This document shows, piece by piece, positions 6,468-8,743 of a DNA stretch of 8,743 nucleotides. The number at the start of each line of letters is the position of its first letter. The stretch's first letter is position 1. The stretch is from a bacterium (lineage in GTDB: Bacteria; Patescibacteriota; Patescibacteriia; Patescibacteriales; JAGXOH01), in contig JAIOTG010000113.1 of assembly GCA_021106995.1 (NCBI GenBank), positions 1 to 8,743 of the forward strand. The letters run 5' to 3'. The notes under the pieces were generated by a model. It saw nothing but the letters and a program-made list of their open reading frames with translations. It made no database searches and was not told where the DNA came from. Both the position numbers and the translations under genes were made by a program.

Positions 6468-7238
6468 ATGGATTTTAAAACAATAGAAAGTAAAGAAAAT
6501 AAAAATATAAAGACAGCACATAAGTTGGCCTTAAAGAAATATAGAGACAAATTAAATAAATTTACGGTTGAAAATTGGGTTCTTATTCAGGATGCTTTTG
6601 AATCAGGCCATAATTTTGAAGAAATTTTTTTGACAAAGGAATTTTTTGCCAAACACAAGAAAGAAATTGAATTATTGAAAAAAAAGATAGACAAGGATAG
6701 ATTTTATTTAATTGATGATAAAATTAATAAACATATTTCTCAGCTTAAAACCCCTTCTGGAGTTTTGGCTGTTTATGGGCGTTCTGATTTTAAAATAGAA
6801 GAAGGAAAATCGGTTATTTATTTAAATGGTATAAATGACCCAGGAAATTTAGGTACGATTCTTAGAACTTGTTTAGCCTTCAATTTTAAAAATGTGATAA
6901 TTGATGATAGGTGTGCTGACATTTATAATTACAAAACTATAAATGCAGCTAAAGATTCTTTGTTTAAGATTAATTTTTTAAAAGATATTAATAAGGAGTG
7001 GATTAATAATAGTGAATTACCAATTTATGTCACTTTGCCCAATCGGGGTAAATCATTAAAAGAATTCTCTTTGATTGAGAATTTTTGTTTAGTTTTAGGG
7101 GGGGAGGGCAATGGAATAGATGAGGAGATTGTAAAAATGGCGAAAGAAAAAATTAATATAAAAACGTCCCCTTCTATAGAGTCTTTAAACGTAGCCATTT
7201 CAGCTTCTATCATACTTTATGAGTTTTTTAATAAATAA
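6468..7238 (+). CDS. SpoU/TrmH-family RNA 2'-O-methyltransferase
   Basis: The 256-residue product would transfer a methyl group from S-adenosylmethionine to a ribose 2'-OH in rRNA or tRNA. The N-terminal substrate-binding part (about 3-56) follows the family pattern NxxIKxxxKLxxKKYR, then a segment where most members have VEGxxLV; here it reads VENWVLI, with Asn36 replacing the usual Gly. The SPOUT catalytic domain has all three knot motifs: NDPGNLGTILRT (123-134, with catalytic-site Arg133), LVLGGEGNGI (208-217) and IESLNVAISASIILYEF (237-253). Length is normal for the RlmB/TrmH-like group. The exact target nucleotide cannot be assigned; RlmB, TrmH and TsnR share these motifs. The start ATG has no Shine-Dalgarno sequence. 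It stands between a terminator and a long untranslated stretch, so it is probably a single-gene unit. Confidence 0.93.
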   Translation: MDFKTIESKENKNIKTAHKLALKKYRDKLNKFTVENWVLIQDAFESGHNFEEIFLTKEFFAKHKKEIELLKKKIDKDRFYLIDDKINKHISQLKTPSGVLAVYGRSDFKIEEGKSVIYLNGINDPGNLGTILRTCLAFNFKNVIIDDRCADIYNYKTINAAKDSLFKINFLKDINKEWINNSELPIYVTLPNRGKSLKEFSLIENFCLVLGGEGNGIDEEIVKMAKEKINIKTSPSIESLNVAISASIILYEFFNK

Positions 7239-7242
7239 ACTA

Positions 7243-7283
7243 TTTACAAGTATTTGGTTTTAAGTTAATATAATTCTTGTAAA
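7243..7283 (+). promoter_or_regulatory. Inverted repeat flanking a -10 box upstream of the RRM gene
   Basis: TTTACAAG (7243-7250) and its exact complement CTTGTAAA (7276-7283) flank a perfect TATAAT at 7269-7274. The left arm contains TTTACA, which is -35-like, although its 20-nt spacing to TATAAT is long. Transcription from here would give an untranslated leader of about 110 nt before the ATG at 7394. The repeat could be an operator or an RNA hairpin. No T-tract follows it, so it is not a terminator for the methyltransferase gene. An 8-bp repeat can arise by chance. Confidence 0.3.
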
Positions 7284-7393
7284 CTTAGTTTGTTTTTTAT
7301 GTGAGAATAGTATAGAAGTGCACAGTTTTTTCTATTTATTACTATTAACAATAAAGTGTTTACCAGGTTAAAAAAATAAGAATTAAGAAAATT

Positions 7394-7654
7394 ATGTCAA
7401 AAAAATTATTTATTGGCAGTCTTGATTGGGGAGTAACCGAGCAAGATTTGCAAGATTTATTCAGCTCTCATGGAGCAGTTGAAGAAGCTATTGTTATTAA
7501 GGATAAGTTTTCCGGTCGATCTAAGGGTTTCGGATTTGTAACTTTTACCAATGACGAAGATGCAGATAAAGCATTGGAGGAATTAAATGAGTCAGAACTT
7601 AAAGGTAGAAAAATTATAGTTAATGAAGCTCGTCCTCCAAGACCTAGAGATTAA
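7394..7654 (+). CDS. Single-RRM RNA-binding protein
   Basis: The 86-residue product is one RNA recognition motif with almost nothing else. RNP2 is LFIGSL (5-10) and RNP1 is KGFGFVTF (44-51), with the RNA-stacking aromatics Phe6, Phe46 and Phe48 present. The helix after RNP2 contains the typical EQDLQDLFSSHG, and the fold closes with GRKIIVNEARPP. A short Pro/Arg tail (ARPPRPRD) ends the protein. Such small RRM proteins are well known in cyanobacteria (Rbp family, often cold-induced) and are scattered through other bacteria; they bind single-stranded RNA in the cytoplasm. No Gly-rich tail is present. The preceding 155 nt hold no gene and may be a leader with regulatory structure. A terminator starts 25 nt after the stop, so the gene is monocistronic. 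Confidence 0.95.
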   Translation: MSKKLFIGSLDWGVTEQDLQDLFSSHGAVEEAIVIKDKFSGRSKGFGFVTFTNDEDADKALEELNESELKGRKIIVNEARPPRPRD

Positions 7655-7678
7655 AAAAAATTACTGAAGATATATATG

Positions 7679-7711
7679 AAAAAAACAGAATGTGTGCAGT
7701 TCTGTTTTTTT
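7679..7711 (+). terminator. Intrinsic terminator after the RRM gene
   Basis: A 12-bp perfect stem (7679-7690 with 7700-7711) encloses a 9-nt loop. The stem is ACAGAA/TTCTGT extended by an A-run pairing with a T-run of seven. It starts 25 nt downstream of the stop codon. Confidence 0.87.
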
Positions 7712-7729
7712 GTTACTTTGTTTTTTAAT

Positions 7730-7759
7730 TTGAGTCACGCTTTGTTTTTGTGGTATAAT
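7730..7759 (+). promoter_or_regulatory. Promoter of the Kef-type antiporter gene
   Basis: TTGAGT at 7730-7735 and a perfect TATAAT at 7754-7759 are 18 nt apart. The bases TGG directly before the -10 make it an extended -10 (TGnTATAAT). It follows a terminator, and a start near 7766 would give a leader of about 24 nt. This is the best promoter in the window. Confidence 0.65.
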
Positions 7760-7789
7760 TATAATCAGAAATAAATAAAAAATTATAGT

Positions 7790-8743
7790 ATGGATTCTGT
7801 TTTTATTAACATTAGTTTTGTTTTAGGCATAGCCATTGGTATTGCTTTTTTAGTTAGAGCGGTACGCCAGCCATTAATTATATCCTATATTTTAACAGGG
7901 ATTTTTTGTGGTCCCTTGTTTTTAAATTTGATCAATTCAAGTCAGGATTTTTTTGATATTTTTGCAGAATTTGGAGTTATTTTATTGTTGTTTTTAGTTG
8001 GGTTAAATTTAAATTTAAATTTTTTAAGGAAAATAGGTAAGGTGGCAGTAATAACAGGCACCGGACAAGTTTTATTTACATCATCTTTGGGGTTTTTAAT
8101 ACTATACCTTTTAGGTTTTTCTGTTTGGTCGTCTTTATTTTTGGCTATTTCTATAACTTTTTCTAGTACTATTATCATAATAAAACTTTTAAATGATAAA
8201 AACGATACTAGAAGCGTCTATGGTCGATACACTATTGGGCTTATGTTGGTTCAAGATATTATAGCCATATCTATAATGATTTTTCTTCCAGCCTTTTCTT
8301 TAGGGAGCTATTTTTTTGGAGCTATTTTGTATATTTTTATAAAAAGTGTTGTTTTTTTATCTGTAGTTTTTTTGCTAACAAGGATTTTATTGCCGGTTGT
8401 ATTGGACCATGTAGCCGAGTCTGGAGAGTTTTTATTGATTTTTACATTAGCTTGGTGTTTCGCTGTGGCTGGTGCAGCTGAATGGGCCGGTCTTTCCTTG
8501 GAGGTGGGTGCGATAATAGCTGGTCTGTCATTGGCCGCTTCTGAATATCAGACAGAGATTACCAGTAGAATTAAGCCTATGCGTGATTTTTTTATTGCGC
8601 TCTTTTTTATAATTTTAGGAAGTGAAATGAGCCTAGGTGGTTTTAAACTGGTTTTTTGGCCTAGCTTAGTTTTATCAGCTTTTGTTTTATTGGGGAATCC
8701 TATTATTTTATATAGTCTTTATAGAAGGATGAAATTTACAAAA
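7790..8743 (+). CDS. Kef-type monovalent cation/proton antiporter (CPA2), 3' end missing
   Basis: The frame is open for 318 codons from the ATG at 7790 to the window edge, with no stop, so the gene is cut. The product is a polytopic membrane protein of the Na+/H+ exchanger fold. Family motifs in order are: RQPLIISYILTGIFCGP (26-42), FAEFGVILLLFLVGLNLN (58-75), the SSTIIIIKLL segment (125-134), IGLMLVQDIIAI with the conserved Gln155-Asp156 pair, GAIIAGLSLA, and RIKPMRDFFIALFF. About 9-10 helices are visible. Where most Kef-like proteins have GLEL after the second motif, this one has GLNL. Family members exchange K+ or Na+ for H+; ion preference cannot be judged, and any C-terminal TrkA-N regulatory domain would lie outside the window. 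The start is supported by a promoter just upstream and by the N-terminus matching the family; no Shine-Dalgarno sequence is present. Confidence 0.92.
   Translation, partial: MDSVFINISFVLGIAIGIAFLVRAVRQPLIISYILTGIFCGPLFLNLINSSQDFFDIFAEFGVILLLFLVGLNLNLNFLRKIGKVAVITGTGQVLFTSSLGFLILYLLGFSVWSSLFLAISITFSSTIIIIKLLNDKNDTRSVYGRYTIGLMLVQDIIAISIMIFLPAFSLGSYFFGAILYIFIKSVVFLSVVFLLTRILLPVVLDHVAESGEFLLIFTLAWCFAVAGAAEWAGLSLEVGAIIAGLSLAASEYQTEITSRIKPMRDFFIALFFIILGSEMSLGGFKLVFWPSLVLSAFVLLGNPIILYSLYRRMKFTK

Noticed and set aside
1553..8178. Minus-strand frames opposite the lipoprotein, adaptor, ATPase, permease, methyltransferase and antiporter genes
   Set aside because: All are fully contained in well-supported + strand genes, have no recognisable motifs, and reflect the codon use of the opposite strand.
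1..8743. Use of TGA as glycine (code 25), considered because no gene here ends in TGA
   Set aside because: More than 2,500 codons contain no in-frame TGA, and Gly is written with GGN throughout. With only about eight visible stops the lack of TGA ends is not surprising.

Overview
This is an AT-rich bacterial window with every gene on the + strand. It most likely comes from a member of the Candidate Phyla Radiation (Patescibacteria), probably near the Parcubacteria. That placement is an inference from gene content: a DUF4349-like two-membrane-span protein, an ABC-efflux adaptor with a very long helical insert, and a small GGxW/Cys-rich exported protein. It also fits that none of the assigned starts has a clear Shine-Dalgarno sequence. 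The standard code applies: no reading frame contains TGA, and the visible gene ends are TAA except for one TAG. No rRNA, tRNA, CRISPR array, insertion sequence or phage gene was seen.

Layout. Positions 1-264 are a leader or intergenic region with a candidate promoter. A DUF4349-like envelope protein follows (265-1287) and ends at a strong intrinsic terminator (about 1309-1342). Next is a tightly packed MacAB/YknXYZ-type cassette: a lipoprotein (1505-2068), a HlyD/MacA-type adaptor (2078-3985), an ABC ATPase (3989-4699) and a MacB/FtsX-type permease (4701-5915). The gaps between them are 9, 3 and 1 nt. After that come a small 8-cysteine exported protein (5983-6354), a terminator, a SpoU/TrmH-family RNA methyltransferase (6468-7238), a single-RRM RNA-binding protein (7394-7654), a terminator, and the start of a Kef-type cation/proton antiporter (7790 onward) that runs off the window.

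How the genes fit together. The four-gene cassette would form a tripartite-like efflux machine: ATPase and permease in the membrane, the adaptor outside it, and a surface lipoprotein of unknown role. The DUF4349-like protein and the Cys-rich protein are also envelope proteins. The methyltransferase and RRM protein act on RNA and appear to be separate transcription units.

Main anomaly. The adaptor gene is interrupted by an in-frame TAA at 2693-2695. The same frame stays open for the next 64 codons and then through the whole C-terminal half. The stop therefore looks like a recent nonsense change, a strain variant, a base-calling error or a read-through site, and not two independent genes. I see no clearly new defence or mobile system here. 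The efflux cassette with its broken long-hairpin adaptor and Met-rich lipoprotein is the part most worth a second look.
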